64,000 bases of DNA, taken from positions 1 through 64,000 of the forward strand of contig CAILAY010000162.1 of the NCBI GenBank assembly GCA_903832285.1. Reading direction: 5' to 3'. The stretch's first letter is position 1, and each line of letters begins with the position of its first letter. The position numbers and the translations under genes were made by a program. Positions 46,804-56,508 of the stretch are shown here, one piece after another. A model generated the notes under the pieces. It did not search any database. It had not been told where the DNA came from and worked only from the letters and a program-made list of their open reading frames with translations. The DNA is from an uncultured beta proteobacterium (GTDB lineage Bacteria > Pseudomonadota > Gammaproteobacteria > Burkholderiales > Burkholderiaceae_C).

Positions 46804-49800
46804 GCGATTTGAGCAACACCATCGCACGTTCGCGCAAAGTTTCGCTGCTGCTGTGGTTGATGCTGGTTGCAGCCGGCCTGGCTGGAAACTACTTCAAGTT
46901 CCCTCTTTTCCTGGATATTGATTTCCTGTTTGGCAGCATCTTTGCCATGCTGGCCTTGCAGTTCTTCGGCTTGGGGCGGGGCATTCTGGCAGCGGCGCTG
47001 ATTGCTTCCTATACCTACTTTCTGTGGAACCACCCCTACGCCGTCGTCATCATGACGGCGGAAGTGGCTGTCGTCGGCTGGCTGGTGCAGCGACGCAAGC
47101 TGGGTCTGGTGCTGGCCGATGCGCTCTACTGGCTGGTGTTGGGTATTCCTCTGGTGTTTGTGCTCTACCGCTTCGTGATGCAGGCCTCGCTGGAAACGAC
47201 CGAAGTCACAATGGTCAAGCAGGCGGTGAACGGCATCGCCAACACCCTTGTCGCCCGATTGATCTTTATCGGTCTTGCGCTTCGGTCTGGCGAGGCACGG
47301 TTCTCATTTCGAGAACTCATCTACAACCTGATGGCTTTCTTCGTTCTTTTCCCGACGCTCATCATGCTGACGGTTGGCGGGCGGACGGACTTCCACAACG
47401 TCGATGTCAGGATTCGTGCCAGCCTGACCCAGGAGAAGCGGGTGGCGGCCGAACTGCTTTCCACCTGGTTGAGCAATCGCCGGTCTTCGCTTGTCAATCT
47501 GGCGCAACTCGCCGCTGCACAGACAGCCCGGCAGATGCAGGTCCATCTGGCACAGGCGCTGCAATCGGACCGCAATTTCCAGCGCATCGGCTTGCTTGAC
47601 AAAGATGCCGTCTCGACGGCATTTTTTCCACTTTTCGATGAACTCGGGCAGATCAATGTCGGCAAGAACTTTGCTGACCGTTCATTTGTTCCGGCGCTCA
47701 AGCAGACGCTGCGGCCCGTGCTCTCGGAAATATTCATGAGTCGGATCGGCAAGCCCAAGCCTGTGGTGCTCGTCGCTGCGCCGGTGCTCACGCAGGGTAA
47801 CTATGACGGGTTCACTTCCGGCGTCTTGAGCCTGGAGCAGATCGAGCATCAGTTGAGCCAGTTGGCGGGTGGCGAGGGCATGCTGTATACGGTGCTGGAT
47901 AAGGGCGGAAAGGTCATCATGACCAACCGTTCCGATCAGACGGTGATGCAGGCGTTTGCACGCGGGCGAGGGGCCATGAATGGCCTGGACGCCGAGGTTA
48001 GCCAATGGGTGCCCAATGCGGTGGCCAACAAGCCGGTGGCGGAGCGATGGAAGAGTTCACTCTACGTGGTGGAGTCGGACATGGGTGACTTTGCCGACTG
48101 GAGGCTGCTGCTGGAACAGCCGCTCGCGCCTTTTCAGAAGCTGCTGTTCGACAATTACACGAACCAGCTCACGTTGTTGTTCCTGCTATTGTTGGCGTCG
48201 CTGGTGCTGGCGGAAATCCTGAGCAGAGGGACGGTGCAGGCGCTGGACCAACTGAGCAACATCTCGCGCGAGCTCGCACATCGACCGGAGGCATTCCGAC
48301 AAGACGTTGCCTGGCCGCGCAGCAGCATCTCTCAAACCTGGCAACTGGTTGAAAGTTTCAGGGCCATGTCGGAGTCGCTGACCCGGCAGTTTCAGGAGAT
48401 CCGGCAAAGCCGTGCCACTTTGGAGACGCGGGTGCAGGAGCGCACCCAGGAACTACAGCACAGCAACTCCTTGCTGCAGGGCATTCTGGACAACATCCCG
48501 GTGGGTCTGAGCGCGTTTGACGGTGAGTTGAACCTGGTTGCCCACAACCGCCTGTTCCGCGTCAACCTGGGCTTGCCCGACAGCCTCTTCGATGGCAGAG
48601 GCACCCGCTTCGAAAGCATCATCAGTCACAACGCCGAGCAGGGTGAATACGGCGAAGGCGACCGCGCGCAGCTGGTCCAAAGCATTGTCGAGCGGGCCAG
48701 TCACCCCCAGTCGCACCAGTTCGAACGGGTGCGCCCCAACGGAACGGTGCTGGAGATCCGGGGCGCACCGTTGCCGGGTGGCGGATTTGTCACCACCTAT
48801 GCCGATATCACCGAGCGCAAACGAATCGAGGCTGAGAACCAGCGCAGCGCACAGCTGCTGCGCGGCGCCATCGAATCGATTGACGAGGCCTTTGTGCTTT
48901 ACGACGCCGACGACCGCCTGGTCTTCTGCAACGAAAAATATCGGCAGATCTACGACAACATCGCGCACCTGATGGTGCCCGGCGTCCAGTTCGAGACGCG
49001 GTTGCGCGTGGGCGCCGAGGGGGGGCAGTACAGCGACGCGATCGGCCGGGTGGACGAGTGGATGGCCGAGCGGCTGGCGGCCCACCGTGCCAGCAACAGC
49101 ACGCTCATCCAGCGGCACACCAACGGCCGTACCCTGCGCATCGTCGAGCGCAAGCTGCCCGACGGCCATATTGTGGGTTTCCGCATCGACATCACCGACC
49201 TGGTGAACGCCACGCAAGATGCGCAGGCGGCCAACATTGCCAAGAGCCGCTTTCTGGCCACGATGAGCCACGAAATTCGTACCCCCATGAACGGCATCCT
49301 GGGTATGGCGCAGTTGCTGTTGATGCCCGGTTTGACAGAGGCCGAGCGGCGCGATTACGCACGCACCATCCTGTCTGCCGGCGAGTCCCTGCTGACCCTG
49401 CTCAACGATATCCTTGACCTTTCGAAAATCGAGGCCGGAAAGTTCGAACTGGAGGCCACGGTATTTGATCCCCTGGCTGTCCTGAACGAGACGAAGACCC
49501 TGTTCTTGGGTGCGGCGCAGGCCAAGGATTTGCAGATCGAGTGTGAATGGAGCGGCGCGAAAGAGCAACGCTACCTGGCCGATTCGCACCGCTTGCGTCA
49601 GATGCTCTCCAACCTGGTGGGCAATGCCGTCAAGTTCACGCAGACCGGTCAGATCCGGGTGGAGGCGAGGGAGATCGAACGTGCCGGTACCTCGGTGCTG
49701 CTGGAGTGTTCGGTGCGCGACTCCGGCATGGGCATTCCGCCCGACAAGATCGACCTGCTGTTCAAACCCTTCTCGCAGGCCGACAGTTCCACCACGCGGC

Positions 49801-50666
49801 AGTATGGCGGATCGGGTCTGGGCCTGTCGATCGTGAGCCACCTCGCTCAAGCGATGGGCGGACACGTCGGAGTCGAAAGCGTGCCGGGGCAGGGTTCGCG
49901 CTTCTGGTTCAGGGTACGTTGTGAAGTGCTGGCGGACGGTGAAGACGCTCGCCGTGTTGAGCGCGTCCCCGCCATCGGGTCAGCCAGGGCGGAAGTCGCC
50001 GCCACGGCGTTGAGCGGCAACGTGCTGGTGGTTGAAGATAACCCCGTGAATCGTATGTTCATCAAGGCGCTGCTGGGAAAACTCGGTCTGCACGTGGTCA
50101 TGGCGCACGACGGCCAGCAGGCCGTGGATAGGGTCACGCACGGCGGCGCACCGGATCTTGCGTTGATGGACCTGAACATGCCGGTCATGGATGGCTATAC
50201 CGCCACCCAGCGCATACGCCAGTGGGAGCGCGAGGGCGGGCGCGCACGCCTGCCGATCATCGCGCTGACGGCGGATGCGTTCGAGGAGGATCGACAGCAT
50301 TGCCTGGCGGTGGGGATGGACGACTTTCTGACCAAGCCGGTGGCCGTTCATGCCCTCAAATCGACCCTGCTAAAGTGGCTCCCGCAGGCGCACCAGGGCG
50401 CGCTCGAAATCCCTGCGCTTGAACCCGTCAAGCCACTGGACCGGCGACAGTTTGCCGCGCTGCTGGCGGAGATGGAACCCCTGCTTGAGAAGAACAAGTT
50501 CGACGCCATTCACAGTTTCAGGAAGCTTCAGGCTTTGGCGGAGGGGACTCCAATTGCGGCCAGGATCAAGGAGATGGATTCCCTATTGAGGCTGTTGCGC
50601 TTCGACCAGGCGCTGGAACGCTTGCGTGCCATCGCTGCCGAACAAACCGAGAAAGATCCTTCATGA
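46800..50666 (+). CDS. Hybrid sensor histidine kinase with membrane sensor, two PAS domains and a receiver
   Basis: 1288 aa. The N-terminal 200 residues hold about six membrane helices. An extracytoplasmic region follows (about 205-450), then a further helix (456-475), a coiled coil (about 520-555), PAS domains from about 560 ([14 protein letters not shown]) and 686 ([16 protein letters not shown]), and HisKA with H824 ([16 protein letters not shown]). The HATPase has [19 protein letters not shown] and GSGLGLSI. A receiver domain carries D1124 ([14 protein letters not shown]), followed by a helical C-terminal tail. No HPt motif is evident. The stop overlaps the c-di-GMP gene (ATGA), its likely partner. 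Confidence 0.95.
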   Translation: MSDLSNTIARSRKVSLLLWLMLVAAGLAGNYFKFPLFLDIDFLFGSIFAMLALQFFGLGRGILAAALIASYTYFLWNHPYAVVIMTAEVAVVGWLVQRRKLGLVLADALYWLVLGIPLVFVLYRFVMQASLETTEVTMVKQAVNGIANTLVARLIFIGLALRSGEARFSFRELIYNLMAFFVLFPTLIMLTVGGRTDFHNVDVRIRASLTQEKRVAAELLSTWLSNRRSSLVNLAQLAAAQTARQMQVHLAQALQSDRNFQRIGLLDKDAVSTAFFPLFDELGQINVGKNFADRSFVPALKQTLRPVLSEIFMSRIGKPKPVVLVAAPVLTQGNYDGFTSGVLSLEQIEHQLSQLAGGEGMLYTVLDKGGKVIMTNRSDQTVMQAFARGRGAMNGLDAEVSQWVPNAVANKPVAERWKSSLYVVESDMGDFADWRLLLEQPLAPFQKLLFDNYTNQLTLLFLLLLASLVLAEILSRGTVQALDQLSNISRELAHRPEAFRQDVAWPRSSISQTWQLVESFRAMSESLTRQFQEIRQSRATLETRVQERTQELQHSNSLLQGILDNIPVGLSAFDGELNLVAHNRLFRVNLGLPDSLFDGRGTRFESIISHNAEQGEYGEGDRAQLVQSIVERASHPQSHQFERVRPNGTVLEIRGAPLPGGGFVTTYADITERKRIEAENQRSAQLLRGAIESIDEAFVLYDADDRLVFCNEKYRQIYDNIAHLMVPGVQFETRLRVGAEGGQYSDAIGRVDEWMAERLAAHRASNSTLIQRHTNGRTLRIVERKLPDGHIVGFRIDITDLVNATQDAQAANIAKSRFLATMSHEIRTPMNGILGMAQLLLMPGLTEAERRDYARTILSAGESLLTLLNDILDLSKIEAGKFELEATVFDPLAVLNETKTLFLGAAQAKDLQIECEWSGAKEQRYLADSHRLRQMLSNLVGNAVKFTQTGQIRVEAREIERAGTSVLLECSVRDSGMGIPPDKIDLLFKPFSQADSSTTRQYGGSGLGLSIVSHLAQAMGGHVGVESVPGQGSRFWFRVRCEVLADGEDARRVERVPAIGSARAEVAATALSGNVLVVEDNPVNRMFIKALLGKLGLHVVMAHDGQQAVDRVTHGGAPDLALMDLNMPVMDGYTATQRIRQWEREGGRARLPIIALTADAFEEDRQHCLAVGMDDFLTKPVAVHALKSTLLKWLPQAHQGALEIPALEPVKPLDRRQFAALLAEMEPLLEKNKFDAIHSFRKLQALAEGTPIAARIKEMDSLLRLLRFDQALERLRAIAAEQTEKDPS

Positions 50667-53161
50667 CCGTGCCACGGCCCACCATTCTTGCCATCGACGA
50701 CACGCCGGCCAATCTGTTGACGCTCGGAGCGTTGCTGGAAAAAGAGTTCGAACTGCAGTTTGCCACCTCGGGACCGGCAGGCCTGGCCTTGGCGCTGGAC
50801 GATCCGCCGGACCTCATTTTGCTGGACGTGATGATGCCGGAAGTGGATGGTTATGAAACCTTCCGGCGCCTCGCGCTGGAACCGACCCTCAGGCGGATTC
50901 CGGTGATCTTCGTGACCGCATTGAATGATGTTGACTCCGAGGGCAAGGGCTTGTCTCTGGGGGCCGCGGACTACATCACCAAACCCATCAACGTCACGAT
51001 CGCGCGCCAGCGCATACGCAACCTGCTCGAGCGCGAGCACTTGCGCAAGGAAGTCGAAACCCAGCGGGACTCGATGGATGTCCAGTTGAGGCAGCTCAAA
51101 CAAAACGAAGTGAATCTCCAACTGGCCGCCAACGTGTTTACCTTTGCGCGCGAAGGCATCACGATCACCGCGGCCGACGGCACCATCCTGGACGTGAACG
51201 CTGCCTTTACCCGCATCACGGGCTACACCAGAGACGAGGTGCTGGGCCAAAACCCGCGTATCCTGAGTTCTGGTCGACAGGGCAGGGAGTTCTACGTCGC
51301 GATGTGGCACAGCCTGAGGGAGAAGGGCCACTGGTACGGCGAGATCTGGAACCGGCGCAAGAACGGCGAGGTGTATGCCGAGATGCTGACCATCAGCGCC
51401 GTGCAGGATGCCCAGGGCGTCACCGCACAGTATGTGGCGCTGTTCTCCGACATCACGACCGCCAAGGAACATCAAAAGCAACTTGAACATATCGCGCACT
51501 ACGACTCGCTTACCAGCCTGCCGAACCGCGTGGTGCTGGCCGACCGTTTGCATCAGGCCATGTCGCAGGCGCTGCGCCGCAAACAGAGGCTGGCGGTGGT
51601 CTTTCTGGATCTTGATGGCTTCAAGGCGGTGAACGACAAGCACGGACATGAAACGGGTGACCAGTTGCTCATCGCCCTGGCCGACCGGCTGAAGCAGGCG
51701 CTGCGCGAGGGCGACACACTGGCGCGCCTGGGGGGCGACGAGTTCGTCGCCGTGCTGCTCGATCTGGACGATGCAGCCGATAGCTTGCCCATGCTCGCCC
51801 GGCTGCTGTCGGCAGCGGCCCAGCCAGTGCATGTCGACAATCTCACGCTCCAGGTGTCAGCCAGCTTGGGTGTCACCTTCTACCCGCAGTCCGAGGAAGT
51901 GGATGCCGATCAGTTGCTGCGGCAATCTGATCAGGCCATGTACCAGGCCAAATTGGCTGGAAAGAACCGGTTCCACATTTTCGATGCCGAACAGGACCGC
52001 AGTGTGCGTGGTCATCATGAAAGCGTGGAGCGGATCCAGAGCGCCCTGAAGGCGGGCGAATTCGAACTGCATTACCAACCCAAGGTGAACATGCGCAGCG
52101 GTCTTGTGGTGGGTGTTGAAGCGCTAATCCGTTGGCAACATCCGCAGCGCGGCCTGTTGGCGCCGGCGGCTTTTTTGCCGGTCATAGAAGGTCATCCATT
52201 GGCCGTGGAAGTGGGCGCATGGGTGATCGACACGGCACTGAGCCAGATCGAGCGCTGGCGTGCCGACGGACTGGAAATGCCCGTGAGCGTGAATGTGGGG
52301 GCGCGCCAGTTGCAGGAGTTGAGTTTCGTGACGCGACTGCGTTCGATGTTGGAGCGGCATCCTTCGATCTCTCCGGGCGACCTGGAGCTTGAGGTGCTGG
52401 AAACGAGCGCGCTGGAAGACGTGGCGCGGGTGTCCCAGGTGATCGAGGCCTGCCGTGAGATCGGAGTGATGTTTTCGCTCGACGATTTTGGCACCGGTTA
52501 TTCGTCGCTGATCTACCTCAAGCGACTACAGGTGGGACAACTCAAGATCGACCAGAGCTTCGTGCGCGACATGCTCGACGACCCGGATGATCTGGCCATT
52601 CTGGAAGGTGTCATCGGCCTGGCCGCGGCCTTTGGTCGCAAGGTCATCGCCGAAGGGGTAGAGACCGTGGAATGCGGCAGCATGCTGCTGCAACTGGGCT
52701 GCGAGTTGGCACAAGGGTACGGCATTGCGCGCCCGATGCCGGCAAGCGCATTGCCCGCCTGGGTAGCGGCGTGGCGGCCCGACCCGGCCTGGGTTGATCT
52801 GCATTCCCTCAGCCGCGATGTGCTTCCGGTGCTGTTCGCGGGGGTAGAACATCGAGCCTGGGCGAAGTCCCTGCAGGAATACATCAGGGGCGAGCGCGAT
52901 GTGCTGTCCGTGCTGGATCATCATCAGTGCCGCTTTGCGCACTGGCTCGACGGCGAGGGGGGCGCCCGATACGCGGCACTGCCCACCTATCGGGCGGTCG
53001 AAGCAAAGCACATCGATTTGCACGTGCTGGGCAGACAGTTGGTGAACCTCAGGACCGCGGGCCATGGCGCTCAGGCACTCAAGCGATTGGCAGAAGTAGA
53101 TGGCCTGCGCGACCAGCTGCTGGGGCAACTGACTGCCTTGCTGGAGGCGAGTCGCACGTAG
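50663..53161 (+). CDS. REC-PAS-GGDEF-EAL c-di-GMP protein with C-terminal CZB-like zinc domain
   Basis: 832 aa. The receiver has D55 (LILLDVMMPEVDGY); PAS spans about 150-275; GGDEF is at 357-361 with an RxxD inhibitory site (REGD) five residues before it. EAL starts at E486, with VNVGARQLQ, LDDFGTGYSSL, LKIDQSF and EGVETVE, so both catalytic domains look intact. Residues about 715-830 match the CZB pattern: H730, C756 in CRFAHW, H783 and H787, the His-Cys-His-His set that binds zinc in DgcZ and some chemoreceptors. It should make or degrade c-di-GMP under control of phosphorylation and zinc/redox state. Confidence 0.93.
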   Translation: MTVPRPTILAIDDTPANLLTLGALLEKEFELQFATSGPAGLALALDDPPDLILLDVMMPEVDGYETFRRLALEPTLRRIPVIFVTALNDVDSEGKGLSLGAADYITKPINVTIARQRIRNLLEREHLRKEVETQRDSMDVQLRQLKQNEVNLQLAANVFTFAREGITITAADGTILDVNAAFTRITGYTRDEVLGQNPRILSSGRQGREFYVAMWHSLREKGHWYGEIWNRRKNGEVYAEMLTISAVQDAQGVTAQYVALFSDITTAKEHQKQLEHIAHYDSLTSLPNRVVLADRLHQAMSQALRRKQRLAVVFLDLDGFKAVNDKHGHETGDQLLIALADRLKQALREGDTLARLGGDEFVAVLLDLDDAADSLPMLARLLSAAAQPVHVDNLTLQVSASLGVTFYPQSEEVDADQLLRQSDQAMYQAKLAGKNRFHIFDAEQDRSVRGHHESVERIQSALKAGEFELHYQPKVNMRSGLVVGVEALIRWQHPQRGLLAPAAFLPVIEGHPLAVEVGAWVIDTALSQIERWRADGLEMPVSVNVGARQLQELSFVTRLRSMLERHPSISPGDLELEVLETSALEDVARVSQVIEACREIGVMFSLDDFGTGYSSLIYLKRLQVGQLKIDQSFVRDMLDDPDDLAILEGVIGLAAAFGRKVIAEGVETVECGSMLLQLGCELAQGYGIARPMPASALPAWVAAWRPDPAWVDLHSLSRDVLPVLFAGVEHRAWAKSLQEYIRGERDVLSVLDHHQCRFAHWLDGEGGARYAALPTYRAVEAKHIDLHVLGRQLVNLRTAGHGAQALKRLAEVDGLRDQLLGQLTALLEASRT

Positions 53162-53258
53162 GCCCTGCGCCCTGGCGTGCAAAATCGGCTGACAGCAAGA
53201 AAGGGCTAATTCGGCAGGGGCGGCTCATGCAGGGAGGGTCCCAGTTACCATCGCAGCC

Positions 53259-53648
53259 ATGCCAAAAAAATATCTTTTCAGCGTTGAAGTTCAGCCCGAC
53301 TATTTGCCCGGGCAATCCGACCCCGAGGCGTCGCTCTACGCATTCGCGTACACCATCACCATCCGCAACACCGGCCAAGTGCAGGCGCAACTGATTTCAC
53401 GCCACTGGATCATCAGAGACGCCACCGGGCACACGGAAGAAGTCAAGGGTCTGGGCGTGGTCGGGCACCAGCCCCTGCTCAATCCGGGCGAGGCCTTTCA
53501 GTACACCAGCGGCTGCCGACTTAACACGCCGTCGGGCAGCATGCACGGCAGCTTTTTCTGTGTCGCTGAAGACGGCGAACGCTTCGAAGTACCGGTGCCG
53601 TTGTTCGTGCTGGAGAGCGACGATGGTCGCAGCCGGGTGTTGCACTGA
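53259..53648 (+). CDS. apaG: ApaG/DUF525 protein
   Basis: 129 aa, a single fibronectin-III-like ApaG domain: YAFAYTITIRNTGQVQAQLISRHWIIRDATGHTEEVKGLGVVGHQPLLNPGEAFQYTSG and GSMHGSFFCV. The GLGVVG stretch is the family's glycine motif. Biochemical function is unsettled. It overlaps thiL by one base. The gene begins 97 bp after the c-di-GMP gene. Confidence 0.95.
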   Translation: MPKKYLFSVEVQPDYLPGQSDPEASLYAFAYTITIRNTGQVQAQLISRHWIIRDATGHTEEVKGLGVVGHQPLLNPGEAFQYTSGCRLNTPSGSMHGSFFCVAEDGERFEVPVPLFVLESDDGRSRVLH

Positions 53649-54634
53649 TGCTTGAATTCGAACTGATCGAGCGCTACTTCAGGCGCCCTGCGCGCCGTGC
53701 CACTCTGGGTGTGGGCGACGACTGCGCGCTGCTGACACTGTCGCCCGGAATGCAGCTGGCTGTCTCCTGCGACATGCTGGTGGAGGGGCGTCATTTTCTG
53801 TCTACAGTCGATCCGTTCTTGTTGGGGCACAAGGCGCTGGCGGTGAACCTGAGCGACTTGGCCGCCTGCGGCGCCAAGCCTCTGGCATTCACGCTGGCGC
53901 TGGCGCTCCCAAGAGCCGAGGCGAAATGGCTGGAACCGTTCGCACGCGGCCTGCTAGGTTTGGCAGACGAGCACGATTGCGAACTCATCGGCGGCGACAC
54001 GACCCAGGGACCGCTGAATATCTGCATCACCGTGTTTGGCGAGGTGCCCCAAGGCCAGGCCTTGCTGCGCAGCGGCGCCCGGGCGGGAGACGATTTGTAC
54101 GTCAGCGGCAGCGTGGGCGATGCCCGTCTGGCGCTGGAGGTTTTTCGCGGCACGGTGTCCGTGCCCGCGTCGGTGTTCGCGTCAGCCCGAACTCGCATGG
54201 AACAGCCCCTGCCGCGTGTCGCGCTGGGTCTGGCGTTGCGCGGCATAGCCAACTCGGCCATCGACGTGAGCGACGGCCTGCTCGGCGATTTGGGGCACAT
54301 CCTGAAGCAGTCGGGTGTGGGTGCGAGCGTGAACACGGATGTTGCGGCAGGTCTCATCGCCGCCAAGGCTCAATACGCGCAAGTCAGTACGGCGACTGAC
54401 ATTGAATTGGCGCCTGCGCAGTGGCTTGAGTGGGTGCTCTCCGGTGGCGATGATTACGAACTTCTGTTCACGGCGCCGCAGTCCTGCCGCGCATCGGTGG
54501 TCGCGGCGTCCGAAGCGAGCCAAACACCGGTGACGCGCATCGGCAGCATAGAAGTTGAACGCGGTCTGCGCCTGGTGGATGGCAAGGGCCGGTCCGTGCC
54601 AAACACTTACACCTCGTTCGACCACTTCGCATGA
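53648..54634 (+). CDS. thiL: Thiamine-monophosphate kinase ThiL
   Basis: 328 aa; phosphorylates thiamine monophosphate to the active diphosphate with ATP. AIR-synthase-like fold with VGDDCALL near the N-terminus, the metal site SCDMLVEGRHF, LSDLAACGAKP, GGDTTQGPLNICITVFGEV, AIDVSDGLLGDLGHIL and SGGDDYELLFT. Its order after apaG is unremarkable. It is followed directly by a hairpin. Confidence 0.96.
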   Translation: MLEFELIERYFRRPARRATLGVGDDCALLTLSPGMQLAVSCDMLVEGRHFLSTVDPFLLGHKALAVNLSDLAACGAKPLAFTLALALPRAEAKWLEPFARGLLGLADEHDCELIGGDTTQGPLNICITVFGEVPQGQALLRSGARAGDDLYVSGSVGDARLALEVFRGTVSVPASVFASARTRMEQPLPRVALGLALRGIANSAIDVSDGLLGDLGHILKQSGVGASVNTDVAAGLIAAKAQYAQVSTATDIELAPAQWLEWVLSGGDDYELLFTAPQSCRASVVAASEASQTPVTRIGSIEVERGLRLVDGKGRSVPNTYTSFDHFA

Positions 54635-54658
54635 ACCGGCGGCGCTGCGCCTGCCGGT
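54635..54658. terminator. Hairpin directly after thiL
   Basis: ACCGGC-GGCG-CTG-CGCC-(T)-GCCGGT forms a 10-bp stem with one bulged T and a 3-nt loop, starting at the first base after the thiL stop, in the gap between the convergent thiL and nitroreductase genes. There is no T run, so it may stabilise the 3' end or assist Rho-dependent termination. Confidence 0.5.
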
Positions 54659-54734
54659 GAAGGGCGTGCCATGGCTGGAGTCAATGTCAGCGCACAGCAG
54701 ACAAGCGACGGGTGGCTGGACCAGACAATCGCCC

Positions 54735-55526
54735 TTATGGCAGAAATCCTTTGGCTTCCAGCAACGCACGCAGCTTCTGCGAGTCGCGCTCGAACTCCTG
54801 CGGCGGGTACTTCATGTCGCTGGTGTAGTACTGGGCCAGCGAGGTGATGCCCTTCTCATCCATCTCCCGGACCATGTCCTCGCCCATGCTTCGGTAGCGG
54901 TTCCAGCCGTTCACCTCACGCGCGCTGAACAGGCGGTCGATGTCATCGGCGCTGGGGCGTCGGTAGCGCTCGCTATGGATCCACGCCGCACCCGGCAGGC
55001 GGTCGCGCTGCGCCGGCGCTTCGGCGGGCCAGCCCACCACCATGCTGGTCACCGGCAGGCAATGGTCGGGGCATTCCAGGTATTCGGCGATCTCCGTCAT
55101 GCTGTGGAGTGTGGTGCCCATGTAGCAGATGCCCATACCCAGGCTCTCCAGCGCCAGCGCGGTGGTTTGCGCCAGGATGATGGCGTCGAAGGAGGCTACA
55201 TGCCAACTGACGAGGTTGCCGAAGTTCAGCCGTGCGCCGCGCTGCGCCAGCCACTGCCGCGAGCGAAAGCTGTCGGCGCAGAAGGTCAGCACCAGCGGTG
55301 CCTGCAGCACCATCGGCTGATCGAAGTGCAGCTTGCACAGGTGCGCCTTGCGCTCGGTGTCGAACGTCTTGATGACCGACACCATGTTGAGGTTGCCGCT
55401 GGACGAGGAGCCGTGCAACGAATCTTCCAGTACCTGGTCGATCAGCACGTGATCCACTGCGCGGCTATGGAATTGGCGAATCGAGCGGTGTGCCGCCAGC
55501 AGCCCGGTGAAGTCGGAAGCGGTCAT
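54735..55526 (-). CDS. Nitroreductase-family FMN oxidoreductase
   Basis: 263 aa. The N-terminal AAHRSIRQFHSRAVDH holds the FMN-phosphate-contacting HRSIR motif, and LALESLGMGICYMGTTLHSMTEIAEYLECPDHCLPVTSMVVGWPAE is typical of NfsA/FRase-I-like enzymes. Physiological substrate unknown. It starts 7 bp after the creatininase-family gene and is probably co-transcribed with it. Confidence 0.88.
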   Translation of the reverse strand: MTASDFTGLLAAHRSIRQFHSRAVDHVLIDQVLEDSLHGSSSSGNLNMVSVIKTFDTERKAHLCKLHFDQPMVLQAPLVLTFCADSFRSRQWLAQRGARLNFGNLVSWHVASFDAIILAQTTALALESLGMGICYMGTTLHSMTEIAEYLECPDHCLPVTSMVVGWPAEAPAQRDRLPGAAWIHSERYRRPSADDIDRLFSAREVNGWNRYRSMGEDMVREMDEKGITSLAQYYTSDMKYPPQEFERDSQKLRALLEAKGFLP

Positions 55527-55533
55527 GGTGTCC

Positions 55534-56355
55534 TCAGCGCTCCACCAGTGTCGAGAGCGGCAGCCTGGCCATTTCCTGCAGCAGCAGCGCCAATTGCTGG
55601 CCTGCCGCTTCGATCATGGCTCGGCCCTTTTCTGCTGTGGCGATGGCCGCATTGCCAGCGGCGCCCGCCGGGTTGTAGTCCTGCATCTGCCAGCCCAACT
55701 TGGCGCTGCGGCCATTGCCCAGGATCGGATACTGCGCGGCACGATCTTGCGAAGTGGATTGGAAATCGCGCGCCTGAGTCATGTCCACCCATTGCGGGCG
55801 CAGCGCCAGCATCATGGAGGTTTCGATCGCGCCCGCATGCATGCCAAAGCGCTGCTCGTGCCCACTGAACAGGGCGTCGGCCGTGGCTTCGATCGGCAGG
55901 CTGTACCAACTGCTGCTGTAGACGATGAGCTCGTGCTGGCAACGCAGATCGCGCGCCACGATGTCCATCAGGCTCTGCTGCCCGCCGTGCCCGTTGAACA
56001 ACAGCAGCTTGCGGACGCCGGCGCGCGCCACGCTGGCCCCCAGGTCCATCCAGACACGCATCGTGGTCTCTGCACTCTGGCTTAGGGTGCCGGGGAAACG
56101 CTCATGCTCGGCACTTCTACCGATGCTCTGCGTCGGCAGGAACAGCACCGGCAACTGCGCCGGCAGGTGCGGCAGCGCCGCGGCAATCACGCCATCGACC
56201 AGATCGCTGTCCACGCTCAGCGGCAGGTGCGGGCCATGTTGTTCGGTGGCCGCCACCGGCAGCACCGCTACGATTTGTTCGGCCTGGCCAGATTGCTGCG
56301 CCAGCGCGAAGTCGCGTGTCGAGAGGTCGGCCCAGAAGCGTGATTTGAATTCCAT
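55534..56355 (-). CDS. Creatininase-family amidohydrolase
   Basis: 273 aa. Metal-binding residues typical of the family are visible: E in AATEQHGPHLPLSVDSD (with His and Asp), NGHGG, and HAGAIETS with its Glu. Family members hydrolyse creatinine or act in cofactor and riboflavin metabolism (for example MftE or ArfB-type formamide hydrolase). Pairing with an FMN enzyme hints at, but does not establish, a flavin-linked role. It is divergent from mccB. Confidence 0.88.
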   Translation of the reverse strand: MEFKSRFWADLSTRDFALAQQSGQAEQIVAVLPVAATEQHGPHLPLSVDSDLVDGVIAAALPHLPAQLPVLFLPTQSIGRSAEHERFPGTLSQSAETTMRVWMDLGASVARAGVRKLLLFNGHGGQQSLMDIVARDLRCQHELIVYSSSWYSLPIEATADALFSGHEQRFGMHAGAIETSMMLALRPQWVDMTQARDFQSTSQDRAAQYPILGNGRSAKLGWQMQDYNPAGAAGNAAIATAEKGRAMIEAAGQQLALLLQEMARLPLSTLVER

Positions 56356-56424
56356 GACGCCATCTTAGACGCTCAGGTAGGGGCCGCTATGCGTCTTCAG
56401 GCTCGGGGCCAAAACATGCCACAA

Positions 56425-56446
56425 TTGACGTTTACGTAAACGTCAA
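56425..56446. promoter_or_regulatory. Perfect 22-bp palindrome, probable liu operator
   Basis: TTGACGTTTAC followed by its exact reverse complement, centred between the divergent creatininase-family gene (69 bp away) and mccB (62 bp away). The TTTACGTAAA core resembles, from memory, the motif reported for LiuR, the MerR-family repressor of leucine/isovalerate genes in proteobacteria. No regulator gene is in the window, so the binding protein is inferred. Confidence 0.72.
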
Positions 56447-56508
56447 CCTGATCCCAACCCGGTTTTTTCCCGAAGCGCAGGGCGAAAACCATTCCTGAAA
56501 GCAGCACC

